From JACKAF01 sp041391485 (GTDB taxonomy: Bacteria > Bdellovibrionota > FAC87 > UBA2466 > JACKAF01): DNA of 64,000 bases. Under the pieces are notes generated by a model. The model was given only the letters and a program-made list of their open reading frames with translations. It searched no databases and was not told the DNA's origin. The translations under genes were made by a program, and so were the position numbers. The first letter of the stretch is position 1, and every line of letters begins with the position of its first letter. The stretch spans positions 1-64,000 of the forward strand of contig JAWKNY010000020.1 of the NCBI GenBank assembly GCA_041391485.1. Reading direction: 5' to 3'. Below are positions 25,834 through 34,548 of this stretch, one piece after another.

Positions 25834-27348
25834 ATGGAAAAGTTGAGAGAGCAAATTCCCAGTGGACAAGATGTTGCGATCCCGCCCTTCATGCGGGATT
25901 GGCTGGCGGCCCCAAAGCTTCACTACATCGACGGCCACTTCGTTGCCGCGGAAAAAAGTTTTCAGACGGTCCACCCGGGAGATGCCAGTGTGCTGGCGAC
26001 GGTAAGTCGTGGCGGCAAGGCCGAGGTCGATGCGGCGGTTGCCGCAGCCAAAAGAAGCTTTGAACGCGGCGAATGGCGCCGCCGAAGTCTGGACGATCGG
26101 TGTGCCGCTCTCGAGCGATTGAGTACGCTCATTTTGGAGCACCAGCCGGCGCTCGCGCTTTTGGAGTCGTTGGATACCGGAAAACCGCTTCGCGAAAGTT
26201 TTGACGGGGACATTCCGAGAGCCGCTCGCAATTTCAAGTTCTTTGCTGAGTTTTCACGCCAGGAAGGCAGTTCTTGTTACCCACAGGGCCACACCTTTCA
26301 CTATTCGCAGCGCGAACCTTTGGGTGTGGTGGCGCTCATTACACCCTGGAATCTGCCGCTCTATTTGGAAAGCTGGAAATTGGCCCCGGCGCTTGCGATG
26401 GGCAACAGTGTGGTTCTTAAACCCTCCGAATGGACGCCGCTCACGGCCGCCTATCTAGTCGAGTTTCTTCTTCCCCGGGTGGACATTCCCCCCGGCGTGA
26501 TCAACATGGTGCACGGGTTTGGCGATGGGGAAGCGGGCGAGTTTTTGGTCTCGCACCCCGATGTATCGGCCATCTCCTTTACGGGAGAAACCAAAACGGG
26601 TCGCGCGATCATGCGATCCGCTTCTGTGGGGCCGACACGCCTTTCTTTCGAGATGGGCGGAAAAGGGGCCTCGGTAGTTTTTGCCGACGCCGATTTGGAT
26701 AAAGCCGCGGAGGTGTGCGCACGGGCCGCATTCCGTAATCAGGGCCAAATCTGTCTCGCGAGCCCACGTTTGTTTGTGGAGGCCTCGTGCTTTGAAGCTT
26801 TTACTGAGAAAGTAGCGGCCCACGCCAAAGCCATACGGCTTGGTAACCCGCTCAACTACCAGACCGAAATGGGGGCACTCATCGGAGAGGCCCACTTCGA
26901 GAAGGTAAAAAGCTACCTCGCTTTACTGAAAGACCCGGCCCGTATCTGGACGGGTGGAAAGACGCGAAGCCCGGGTTATTTTGTGGAGCCGACGGTGGTT
27001 TCCGGACTCGCTCTGGATCACGCGGTTTCCTGCGAAGAGATCTTTGGCCCCCTCGTCTCCGTCTACCCTTTTCAGTCAGAGTCCGAAGTGGTGGACGCCG
27101 TGAACGCCACTCCTTACGGGCTTTCGGCCTCTGTTTGGACGCGAGACCTGGACCGCGCTCACCGTGTTTCCGACCGCCTCCGGTGCGGTCTGGTGTGGGT
27201 GAATGCGTGGTTTTTGCGCGATCTTCGGGTTCCTTTCGGTGGGCAGAAGCGCAGCGGGCTTGGGAGAGAGGGCGGAGCCTTTAGTTTGGACTTTTACAGT
27301 GAATGGAAGAGTGTCTCCATTCAATATAGCGAAGGGGAAGAGCCATGA
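25834..27348 (+). CDS. amnC: 2-Aminomuconate (or 2-hydroxymuconate) 6-semialdehyde dehydrogenase
   Basis: 504-residue NAD-dependent aldehyde dehydrogenase of the ALDH8 branch, oxidising the ring-cleavage semialdehyde to 2-aminomuconate. The catalytic cysteine is in NQGQICLASPRLFV, the general-base Glu in FEMGGKGASVVF and the cofactor asparagine in ITPWNLPLY. The ending NAWFLRDLRVPFGGQKRSGLGREGG is typical of muconic semialdehyde dehydrogenases. It begins at the base after the RidA stop and ends four bases into the next gene, so the operon is continuous. There are about 25 extra N-terminal residues compared with the usual length. Confidence 0.9.
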   Translation: MEKLREQIPSGQDVAIPPFMRDWLAAPKLHYIDGHFVAAEKSFQTVHPGDASVLATVSRGGKAEVDAAVAAAKRSFERGEWRRRSLDDRCAALERLSTLILEHQPALALLESLDTGKPLRESFDGDIPRAARNFKFFAEFSRQEGSSCYPQGHTFHYSQREPLGVVALITPWNLPLYLESWKLAPALAMGNSVVLKPSEWTPLTAAYLVEFLLPRVDIPPGVINMVHGFGDGEAGEFLVSHPDVSAISFTGETKTGRAIMRSASVGPTRLSFEMGGKGASVVFADADLDKAAEVCARAAFRNQGQICLASPRLFVEASCFEAFTEKVAAHAKAIRLGNPLNYQTEMGALIGEAHFEKVKSYLALLKDPARIWTGGKTRSPGYFVEPTVVSGLALDHAVSCEEIFGPLVSVYPFQSESEVVDAVNATPYGLSASVWTRDLDRAHRVSDRLRCGLVWVNAWFLRDLRVPFGGQKRSGLGREGGAFSLDFYSEWKSVSIQYSEGEEP

Positions 27349-28142
27349 TGGAGAGCCGAACCGAAGCGTTGGCAATGGCACTGGCGCACGCCGAAGAGGC
27401 GGGGAACACCATTCTCTCGCCGTCAAAACAAGAGGGCGGACTCAGTCTGGAGCAGGCGTATGCCATTCAGATGCAAAATGTCCTGCGCCGTCTAAAAAAA
27501 GGGGAGAGGCTCGTCGGCTTTAAGCTTGGGCTTACGAGTGCCGAAGCTCAGAAACACTTTTCCGTTTTCGAGCCGGATTTCGGGCACCTCTTTTCTGGGA
27601 TGCTCGTGGAGGCGGGGGGAGAGATCGATCTCTCCACCCTTATTCAACCCAAGGTTGAAGGGGAAATCGCTTTTGTAACAGGACAGGATTTGCAAGGTCC
27701 CGGCGTGACTCTGGTAGATGTCGCCCGCGCCATTGATTGGGTGCACCCGGCGATTGAGATCATCGATAGCCGCATCCGCAACTGGGAGATTACAGCTGCC
27801 GATACCATAGCGGACAACGCTTCTTCGGCCCGTGTGGTATTGGGCAGCGGCGTACCTTTTACCGGCGAGTATGATCTGTCCCTTATTGGAATGGCGCTCT
27901 CAAAAAATGGAGAAGTGCTGCACACAGGAGCGGGGGCCGCGGTGTTAGAGAACCCGCTCCACGCCGTTAGTTTTTTGGCCAATGAGTTGGGCAAGCACGG
28001 GCAGGTCTTGCCTGCGGGTTCGCTCATTCTTTCGGGATCACTGTCCGGAATGTTGAGTGTAGAAGCAGGCGATTTTTTTACCGCCGAGTTCGACGGTCTG
28101 GGCTCGGTGTCCATCCGGTTTGGGGGAAGTGATGCTAAGTGA
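27345..28142 (+). CDS. dmpE: 2-Oxopent-4-enoate hydratase (DmpE-like)
   Basis: 265-residue member of the FAH-related hydratase/decarboxylase family. It adds water to 2-oxopent-4-enoate, giving 4-hydroxy-2-oxovalerate. The blocks GFKLGLTS, QPDFGHLFSGM (here EPDFGHLF), PKVEGEIAFV with the metal-binding glutamates, PAIEIIDSRI and TIADNASSARVVLG match DmpE-type hydratases more than decarboxylases. It shares four bases with the dehydrogenase gene, and the next gene starts at 28132 inside its end. Aldolase and acetaldehyde dehydrogenase genes for the last two steps are not in the window. Confidence 0.85.
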   Translation: MMESRTEALAMALAHAEEAGNTILSPSKQEGGLSLEQAYAIQMQNVLRRLKKGERLVGFKLGLTSAEAQKHFSVFEPDFGHLFSGMLVEAGGEIDLSTLIQPKVEGEIAFVTGQDLQGPGVTLVDVARAIDWVHPAIEIIDSRIRNWEITAADTIADNASSARVVLGSGVPFTGEYDLSLIGMALSKNGEVLHTGAGAAVLENPLHAVSFLANELGKHGQVLPAGSLILSGSLSGMLSVEAGDFFTAEFDGLGSVSIRFGGSDAK

Positions 28143-28900
28143 AAAGGACATACTTGATAAGTTGCGCACGGCCCGTGGGTCGGCACAGCCGCTAACGGCT
28201 TTTACGAACGACAACCCGGATTTCACGGTTGAGCAAGCCTACAAAGTACAGCGGGACGGGCTGCGCGCGGCACTCGATGGGGAGCGACACTTTCCGGGTA
28301 CAAGATGGGCCTTACCAGTCGCGCCAAGCAGGTAGATGTGAACGTCGATCAGGCCATTTGTGGTTATTTGCTGAAGGAGTTTGAGAAAGATCCTTTTGAA
28401 GGGATCGAGCGGGCGCGCTACATCCACCCACGTGCCGAGCCGGAACTCGTTGTGGTAATGGCCAAGGGCCTTCAGGGGCGCCCACGCTACGCGAAGTCGC
28501 GGCGGCGGTGGACTATGTCACGATCGGTCTGGAACTTCTCGATAGCCGGTATGAAAAGTTTCAGTTCAAACTGCCGGACGTGATTGCAGACAACACCTCG
28601 GCGGGAGCTTACGTCGTCGGTAGAATTCCTGTACGTGAAGATTGGGAAAGCTTGAGACTCAAAGGGGTGGTCCTTCGCAAGAATGGAAAACTCGTTCAGA
28701 CGGGTTGCCCGGCCGCGGTGTTGGGCGATCCGCTTCAGTCGGTGCGGCAGCTCGTCTGTCAGCTCTCCGAGTGGGAGGTTCCGCTGGAGCCGGGACAACT
28801 GGTCTTTACGGGCGGTGTGACGGCGAGCGTCCCTTTTGAAGCAGGGGATTTCATTGAGTGCGAATGGCCTTATGAAAAACTCTCTATCGGTGTGCGATGA
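28132..28900 (+). CDS. dmpH: 4-Oxalocrotonate decarboxylase (DmpH-like), two apparent frameshifts
   Basis: Decarboxylates 4-oxalocrotonate to 2-oxopent-4-enoate and normally forms a complex with the DmpE hydratase, whose gene precedes it. The first frame gives MLSEKDILDKLRTARG and FTVEQAYKVQRDGL. The frame changes near 28300 (MGLTSRAKQVDVNVDQAICGYLL, HPRAEPELVVV) and again near 28490 (VDYVTIGLELLDSRYEKFQF, LPDVIADNTSAGAYVVG, VFTGGVTASVPFEAGD). All family blocks are present, so the gene is probably intact with two sequence errors. Corrected length is about 256 residues. The stop overlaps the ATG of the flavin monooxygenase. Confidence 0.82.
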
Positions 28901-30081
28901 TTTTTGATGTTTTCCACTCGGTCAGCGATCCGGTGATTGGCGGCCGCCAGCTGGGTAGCCGCGTCGTTTTCGAAAATACACGGGCGCAGGCCGTGCTGGC
29001 AGAGTCCCTGGGTTTTGATACCTTCTGGCTCGCGGAAAGCCACTTTTCCTCCGAGATTCAAAAGCAGACGTCGCTCGCGACAATTCCCCATTTTTCCGGG
29101 GAAGTCGGACTCAATAGCGACTCTTTCCAGCTCATTCAGTGGCTCGTGGGCCACACGAAGAAACTCAACTTCGGAACGGGTATTCACAATATTGTAGGGG
29201 GTAGCGGCGGACCCGTAGCCAGTGCGGACCGGGCGAATTTTATCGCGTTTTTGAACGAGGCTTTTTGGGAGCGTACGCTGCACTGGGGAGTGGCCTCGGG
29301 AAGATTCCCTTACCAGAATGCACCTTTTGGACTTACTCCCCGAAATGAGATGGAGAAGGATTTCTGGCCCACGCTGACACGCCTGGCGTTTTTGGAAGCC
29401 TTGGAAATCTTTCTGCGTCTTCTGCAGGGAGAAGTGCTGAGTTCGGATAAAGTGAGCCGTTATCAAATTGAAGAGAAGGACCTCTCCCACTATGGGGATA
29501 GGGCAGCGGCTTTGCGCCAGAAATACACCTTCCCCGTGCAGGTGACACCGCGCTGGGGTTTTGAAGCCCTTCAGCTCGTCCCAGAGCTTCCCGATCGCCA
29601 GCATCTCCGGGTGGTCCTGGGCTCCTCCGATCCGAGAGCGCTTGAACTTGGGTGGAAGCACTGGGATTTGGATTTGTTTAATCTTTCGTTCACCCTCCCG
29701 AACGCATCCAGGCCTTGCACGAGCAGATGGATACTCTGTGCAAAAAGACCGCGCGATCTGGCACCGCTCCAGGCTGCCGCGTACGGTGCTGACCTTTGTC
29801 GATCCGGATTCCCAAAGGCCCACGCGCTGGCCCACGAGGTACTCGACACCTATATAGAAGCCATGCGCGGCACTGCGCAGGTGCCCGACAAAGGCGTGCT
29901 ACTAGAGCGGGCGCTCATCGGGGATGCGAGCGAAGTGCGGGATCAGCTCCACCCGGAAAACCCCCGCGGCATCCATGCGGACGATCGCTTGATGCTATGG
30001 TTTGAGTTCAATCAAAGTGATAGCGCCGCTATCTGCCGACGGATGACCTATTTTATGGAAGAGGTTGCGGATCGACTCTAA
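28897..30081 (+). CDS. Luciferase-like (LLM) flavin-dependent monooxygenase
   Basis: TIM-barrel monooxygenase using reduced FMN or F420. The opening is typical: AVLAESLGFDTFWLAESHFS, then TKKLNFGTGIHN and WGVASGRFPYQ. It is about 394 residues as read. Between roughly 29690 and 29830 the open frame is disturbed: SRTHPGLARADGYS and TVLTFVDPDSQRP in another frame fit better, so two or more indels probably cancel out. The ATG overlaps the decarboxylase stop, making it the last gene of the amn operon. LLM enzymes include type II Baeyer-Villiger monooxygenases and aromatic hydroxylases. I suggest it makes 2-aminophenol precursors from kynurenine; this is inference. Confidence 0.8.
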   Translation: MIFDVFHSVSDPVIGGRQLGSRVVFENTRAQAVLAESLGFDTFWLAESHFSSEIQKQTSLATIPHFSGEVGLNSDSFQLIQWLVGHTKKLNFGTGIHNIVGGSGGPVASADRANFIAFLNEAFWERTLHWGVASGRFPYQNAPFGLTPRNEMEKDFWPTLTRLAFLEALEIFLRLLQGEVLSSDKVSRYQIEEKDLSHYGDRAAALRQKYTFPVQVTPRWGFEALQLVPELPDRQHLRVVLGSSDPRALELGWKHWDLDLFNLSFTLPNASRPCTSRWILCAKRPRDLAPLQAAAYGADLCRSGFPKAHALAHEVLDTYIEAMRGTAQVPDKGVLLERALIGDASEVRDQLHPENPRGIHADDRLMLWFEFNQSDSAAICRRMTYFMEEVADRL

Positions 30082-30083
30082 AG

Positions 30084-31763
30084 CTATTGGAGACGGATGT
30101 TGTTGCTGCCGCCGTTTCCGTTAGGGTGTGGACCGTTTACTTTGGGATCCTCACCATAAGCGACCACTCGGCGTAGGGCAGGGATCTGGTGCATGCGGCC
30201 TCGCTCGAAGTTCGGAATGACATCATCCTGAAGAAATTCATAAATGGCTAAATGGGAATCCAACGGGGCGTGTACAATGTCACGCACCGAGGGGGCTACG
30301 TAATCGGAGTATTGTTCAAAGATTCCCGCAAGCTTCGGGAGCAACCTGCCGTAGGCGGCATCGTTGCTGCGCACATTGGCCCAGTCGGTTGCCCACATAG
30401 GAGGCAGCGGCAGGCCAAGGCCCTCCAGGGTCCGTTTGAGTTCGGCGCGCAGCGAGTCCCACAGAGGCTGTTGATCTTTATGGGTCTCCGGGTTGTAGCG
30501 GTCCTTGGCGTGCAGCTGATACAAGTAGAGCAAATCGTTTGAAGTGGGGAAGGCCGGAAGAGAAGCCAACAAATTATGGCCACCGCCAGGGACGCGCACC
30601 GTGCGCGCGATGTCGCCAGAAGGGACGTTCTCAGTGAGGCGTTCGTACTCCGCGTACACTTCCTTAGAAACTTCGTAATCCATACCGCCGTACATGATGA
30701 GGACCGGTACGCCATTGAACGGCTGCGGGTTGTTCTGGAAGGTCATTTGGTTGATCATCTTCACAGCCCACTCAAAGCCCCACATATTGGGAATAAACTC
30801 TCCGTCTTCCACAAACTGGTGCAAACGCGCGACGTCCTCTTTCAGCTTGATGCTAGGGTGCACGGGGCTGATAAGAATCAAACCATCCAGGAGATCGGGG
30901 TACTTTTGGATGAGCTGCATGTACTTGGCCGTGGAACCACTCTTAGCAAGCGGCACAACGGGCACTCCGAATTTTTTCACTTCGCGTAGGTAGCTCGCTT
31001 CCCACTCGATCCAATGATCCACGGTCGGGAACTTCGAAGGGTCGGGCCCCATGCCGTGTCCCGGATCGTCTTTGGCCTCTGCGGCAATGACCAGATCGGG
31101 ATAGCGTTCAAAAACCGTCTCTCGCACAGAGGGTTGATCGCCCTGCCTTGTGGCACCGCTTCTCTTCTTACTGGCGCGCGTGGCAAACGTCACAAAATCG
31201 AGCATCGGACCCGAGTGGCTGTACCAGGCGCCGTTGCCGTGAGCGATGGGCATGAAGACTTTGCTTTCGTCGGGGTAGCGCACCAGCTTGTTCGGCTGAT
31301 TGGTTTTGCGTTCCACCGAGCTGAAGAAGCGAACGGTTTCAAGGCCAGTGTCCCATACCGCGACGGGCGTCTTTTTCTGCCCTCTATATATAGTGTTACC
31401 GGCTTCATCCAAAGCGACCGCATTTCCGGCCACAATTTCAGGCGCGGCCTCGGGCGGCGAAACCTTGCGCAAAAGCGCTAGCCGGTCCGGGATCAGCGTA
31501 GAAACGCGAAGCAGGCAGGCGCCATCGCTGTGCCCGTTGCCATTCCCGTTTCCGTTGCTGTGGCCGTTGGACCCGGTGATGTGGGGTCCGACCGTGCCGA
31601 GTTCTAAGTGAGCGAGGCCATCGTTGCCCACTAGCTTCTCGTCCGTGGGAAAAAGGGTTGAAGGAAGGGGAGCTCGGTCGGGTCGATTGGAATGTGGATC
31701 CGAGCTCCCCTGGGAGACTGCCGTTACACATACAAGTAGGACAATATAGCCAAGCCATTGCAA
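30084..31763 (-). CDS. Exported alpha/beta-hydrolase-like protein 1
   Basis: About 559 residues. I place the start at a TTG (31763) just before the hydrophobic signal QWLGYIVLLVCVTAVSQG; the frame stays open to 31913, but an earlier start would bury the signal. A low-complexity Asn-Gly-His segment (GNGNGNGHS) lies near residue 55 and a second NG-rich stretch ends the protein. The likely nucleophile is in VVPLAKSGSTAKY, an A-K-S-G-S elbow unlike the standard G-x-S-x-G, with Asp in MYGGMDYEV and His in PGGGHNLLAS completing a triad. It resembles the protein at 32811-34304. It converges with the monooxygenase gene two bases away. An esterase or amidase role is plausible, the substrate unknown. 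Confidence 0.65.
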   Translation of the reverse strand: MQWLGYIVLLVCVTAVSQGSSDPHSNRPDRAPLPSTLFPTDEKLVGNDGLAHLELGTVGPHITGSNGHSNGNGNGNGHSDGACLLRVSTLIPDRLALLRKVSPPEAAPEIVAGNAVALDEAGNTIYRGQKKTPVAVWDTGLETVRFFSSVERKTNQPNKLVRYPDESKVFMPIAHGNGAWYSHSGPMLDFVTFATRASKKRSGATRQGDQPSVRETVFERYPDLVIAAEAKDDPGHGMGPDPSKFPTVDHWIEWEASYLREVKKFGVPVVPLAKSGSTAKYMQLIQKYPDLLDGLILISPVHPSIKLKEDVARLHQFVEDGEFIPNMWGFEWAVKMINQMTFQNNPQPFNGVPVLIMYGGMDYEVSKEVYAEYERLTENVPSGDIARTVRVPGGGHNLLASLPAFPTSNDLLYLYQLHAKDRYNPETHKDQQPLWDSLRAELKRTLEGLGLPLPPMWATDWANVRSNDAAYGRLLPKLAGIFEQYSDYVAPSVRDIVHAPLDSHLAIYEFLQDDVIPNFERGRMHQIPALRRVVAYGEDPKVNGPHPNGNGGSNNIRLQ

Positions 31764-31933
31764 AGCATCATTCCTAAGTACTTGTATTTGCACCACCACG
31801 TTTCCTTTTCCCAGCCTCCGGTGGTTGCGACCGTCGGCCGGGACAGCCTGAGGGCCCATCTGGGAGGGTGGGCACCACAGGTGATTTTTCGGTTGCAGAC
31901 CATTACTTGCCACAACGCATAAATTATTGAAAT

Positions 31934-31958
31934 TTCATAATTGTAATGTAATTATGAA
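31934..31958. promoter_or_regulatory. Inverted repeat, candidate LysR-type operator
   Basis: TTCATAATT (31934-31942) and AATTATGAA (31950-31958) are perfect inverted arms separated by seven bases. They sit in the AT-rich gap between the divergent LysR gene (start 31964) and the hydrolase gene. A/T-rich dyads in such positions are the usual binding sites of LysR regulators. The downstream arm ends five bases before the LysR ATG, so binding would also repress the regulator itself. Confidence 0.65.
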
Positions 31959-31963
31959 TTTTA

Positions 31964-32827
31964 ATGAGTTTACTGAGTCCCCAGTTGGAAGCGTTCATGG
32001 CCATCGTTCGCAGGTCGACGGTCCAGCAGGCCGCCCAGGATCTGGGAATCACCCAGACGGGAGTGACCCAGCGGATCCGCACCCTGGAAGGGCGTTTGGA
32101 GGCGACCTTATTCACCCGATCGCGACGAGGCATGCGCCTCACAACGGAAGGGGAGGCGCTCCTTCGTTACTGTCAGGCCGCGCTTCAGCTCGAAGGGGAG
32201 GTGCTCGCCAAAATCCAAAACACGGGCACGATGGCCGAGATTCAAGTTCGCATGACCGGGCCCTCCAGCATCATGCGCTCGCGCGTGATCCCGGTTGCCG
32301 TGAAATTGCTGCGAGAGTTTCCCGAGCTTGTTTACAACTTCGATCTGGATGACGGCGAAAAAGGAGCGCACAAACTCAAAGCGGGAGAAAGCGATCTGGC
32401 CGTCATCCCGCGCGACGAGGTCGTCCCCGAGATGGATAGCAAGCTCCTGCTCCCTGAACGCTATATTTTGGTGGGCCCCGCCAAATGGAAGAAGATTCCG
32501 CTCAAACAGGTGATTGAAGAAAAGCACATCGTGGATTTTGATTCGCGGGACAAGATGACACTCTCCTATTTGCGCGAGCACAGCTTAAGAGAGATGGCGC
32601 ATCCGATACGGCATTTGGCTAACAATACCGATGCGCTTACCGCGATGGTGATGATGGGAGTCGGGTATTCGGTACTCGACGAGCAGTTCGCCGCTCCATA
32701 TATTCGCCAAGGGCACCTAGCCGATTTAAATCCGGGTGGGTTTTATGAAAACAGTTTGGCGTTGGTTTGGTACCCACGGCCGCAAATGCCGCGCTACTTC
32801 GGCGAAATTATTAAATCAGTGAAATAG
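31964..32827 (+). CDS. LysR-family transcriptional regulator
   Basis: 287 residues. The winged helix-turn-helix at residues 5-65 is clear: LSPQLEAFMAIVRRSTVQQAAQDLGITQTGVTQRIRTLE, then LFTRSRRGMRLTTEGEALL. The effector domain has FDLDDGEKGAHKLKAGESDLAVI, as in LysR proteins that sense small aromatic or amino acid ligands. Closest by eye to ArgP-like members. It is divergent from the hydrolase gene and embedded in the catabolic island, so it probably controls part of the island in response to tryptophan, kynurenine or 2-aminophenol. The gene ends 17 bases inside the convergent second hydrolase gene. Confidence 0.92.
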   Translation: MSLLSPQLEAFMAIVRRSTVQQAAQDLGITQTGVTQRIRTLEGRLEATLFTRSRRGMRLTTEGEALLRYCQAALQLEGEVLAKIQNTGTMAEIQVRMTGPSSIMRSRVIPVAVKLLREFPELVYNFDLDDGEKGAHKLKAGESDLAVIPRDEVVPEMDSKLLLPERYILVGPAKWKKIPLKQVIEEKHIVDFDSRDKMTLSYLREHSLREMAHPIRHLANNTDALTAMVMMGVGYSVLDEQFAAPYIRQGHLADLNPGGFYENSLALVWYPRPQMPRYFGEIIKSVK

Positions 32828-34304
32828 TCCGCCGACTAGGGGCGGTAGAAACTTCAGAAACCCGTGCGGCGGCGAGCTCTTCTTGCCGTTGGTTTACCGC
32901 GTGCAGGAAATCGTACACGTGGGTGTAAACGTCCACCACCGTGTCTTTACCTTCATTGGGCATCGAGCGGTGGGCGACCGCGACCACGTCGTGTCCCACA
33001 TCTTTCCACGATCCATAGCGCGTGAGCGCCTGGTGCCGCTGCGCTTGTTGCACATGCCAGCGGTAAGCGCGCCGAACGCTATGAGGGACTTGCCAATCGG
33101 ATTCCCCCCAAACGACGTAGGTGGGAATCCCATTGAAAGGACTCCCACTGCGGTGCCAATTGAGCGGCCCGCTGTCTGCTACCCCCATGTCTTTGTACCA
33201 GCCAAAAAGGACCTCCAACCCACGGAGATTTGGTACAAATTCATCCCGTCTAATCTTTTCTTCAATCCAACTTCGGCGCTGATCGCTGGAGCCGCCGGGA
33301 AGCGTTCCCAACTTTTCCAAAAACGCAATCTGGTCCGTCTGCGCTTCGATGAGTCCCAAGGTTTGCATGTTGGAAAGCCAGGCAAGGCGTTCACGAAGCC
33401 CTGTAGCAGGAAAACCACCAAGTGTATTGATCATGCCGTTGATCGTATTTAGACGTGCGTCTAGATCGGCCGAAGCATCAGCTGGCACTTTAATATTACC
33501 GGCTTCTACCTGCGCGCGGATCCAAGCGAGGCGATCGGCCTCTTCCCCAATCTTGTATTCGCCGGTTTGCTGCGCGTGTTCGTAAGCCAGCTCTTCGTTT
33601 TCTTTGAGTCCGACGGTCGGGTGCATCGGTCCGATGAGGATCATTCCCGCAAGCAAATCGGGTCGCATCTGAGCAATGGCTGGCATCAAACCGGTAGAAG
33701 CGCTTCGGGCGATGGCGACCAAAGGCAGTCCGCCGGAGGCTTTTTTCATGTCCTCAAACCATTCAATGAGGTAGGCGATCTGAGCCTTGGCGGTCACGTA
33801 GTCGTCTAGATGTCTGCCGGCTCCATAGCCGGGCAGATCGATGGACTCGGAAACAGTAGGTAGCCAGGTGGGCAATCCTTTGAGCGTTTCTGCGAGAGAG
33901 CCGTTCTTGCTTTTGGAGCTCATCATGATGTTCATGAAGTTCAGCCAAGAACCTCCCTGACTCTTCATCCCGCCGCCACCGTGAATGACTGCAAGGTGAA
34001 GTTTTGGAGCGACGGTTCCGTGCTTGGCTCCGTAGTTAATCTTTTCCGGACAGCGCCCTTCCTTGTGGTGGTAGACGATTGTCTGCAACTTCGGGTGGAA
34101 AGACGCTTCAAACAAACTGTACTGATTGTTTCCTAAAAATACCTTGTTGCCACGGATAGCAATGCTCTGGCCTTCGATCAGATTGCGCGTGGTCTGCCAT
34201 TCCAGCAGATGCGCGCGGCAAAGCGGGTGATCCAGCCCGGTCACGGTTGCCCACGCCGCTTGGGAACCCCAGATGCTAATGAATGCCAGAATAACTAGTC
34301 GCAA
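32811..34304 (-). CDS. Exported alpha/beta-hydrolase-like protein 2
   Basis: 497 residues with a clear signal peptide (LVILAFISIWGSQAAWA). The fold markers are LHLAVIHGGGGMKSQGGSW (oxyanion region), the nucleophile segment LVAIARSASTGLMPAIAQ with A-R-S-A-S in place of G-x-S-x-G, Asp in VVWGESDWQVP and His in WKDVGHDVVAVAH. The same atypical elbow and an LIGPMHPTVGLKE block are shared with the protein at 30084-31763 (LISPVHPSIKLKE), so the two are paralogues. A helical insertion of about 150 residues lies between the nucleophile and the acid. Predicted periplasmic serine hydrolase, substrate unknown. Confidence 0.75.
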   Translation of the reverse strand: MRLVILAFISIWGSQAAWATVTGLDHPLCRAHLLEWQTTRNLIEGQSIAIRGNKVFLGNNQYSLFEASFHPKLQTIVYHHKEGRCPEKINYGAKHGTVAPKLHLAVIHGGGGMKSQGGSWLNFMNIMMSSKSKNGSLAETLKGLPTWLPTVSESIDLPGYGAGRHLDDYVTAKAQIAYLIEWFEDMKKASGGLPLVAIARSASTGLMPAIAQMRPDLLAGMILIGPMHPTVGLKENEELAYEHAQQTGEYKIGEEADRLAWIRAQVEAGNIKVPADASADLDARLNTINGMINTLGGFPATGLRERLAWLSNMQTLGLIEAQTDQIAFLEKLGTLPGGSSDQRRSWIEEKIRRDEFVPNLRGLEVLFGWYKDMGVADSGPLNWHRSGSPFNGIPTYVVWGESDWQVPHSVRRAYRWHVQQAQRHQALTRYGSWKDVGHDVVAVAHRSMPNEGKDTVVDVYTHVYDFLHAVNQRQEELAAARVSEVSTAPSRRTISLI

Positions 34305-34548
34305 TGCCCCTACCTCTTGCCGTTACAGCGAAATAAAGGAGATCTCAAATTTTCCATTTGGTTCGATGCCTGGGGATCACCTTAGCCAAACGGAGCGACG
34401 CCTGTCATCATAAAATTTATTCAATCATTTTAATGGTTTGGATCTCGACGCGGAGTTTAAGGAGTTTGTAAAGGAAAATCTGGGGCGGTTTTTGCCCATT
34501 TCCAAAGCCTCAAACGCGCTTTACAGTGGACGGCAATCAGGAGAAGTC

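Noticed and set aside
31764..31913. Longer N-terminus for the exported hydrolase at 30084
   Set aside because: The frame is open to 31913, but that would place 50 residues before the signal peptide.
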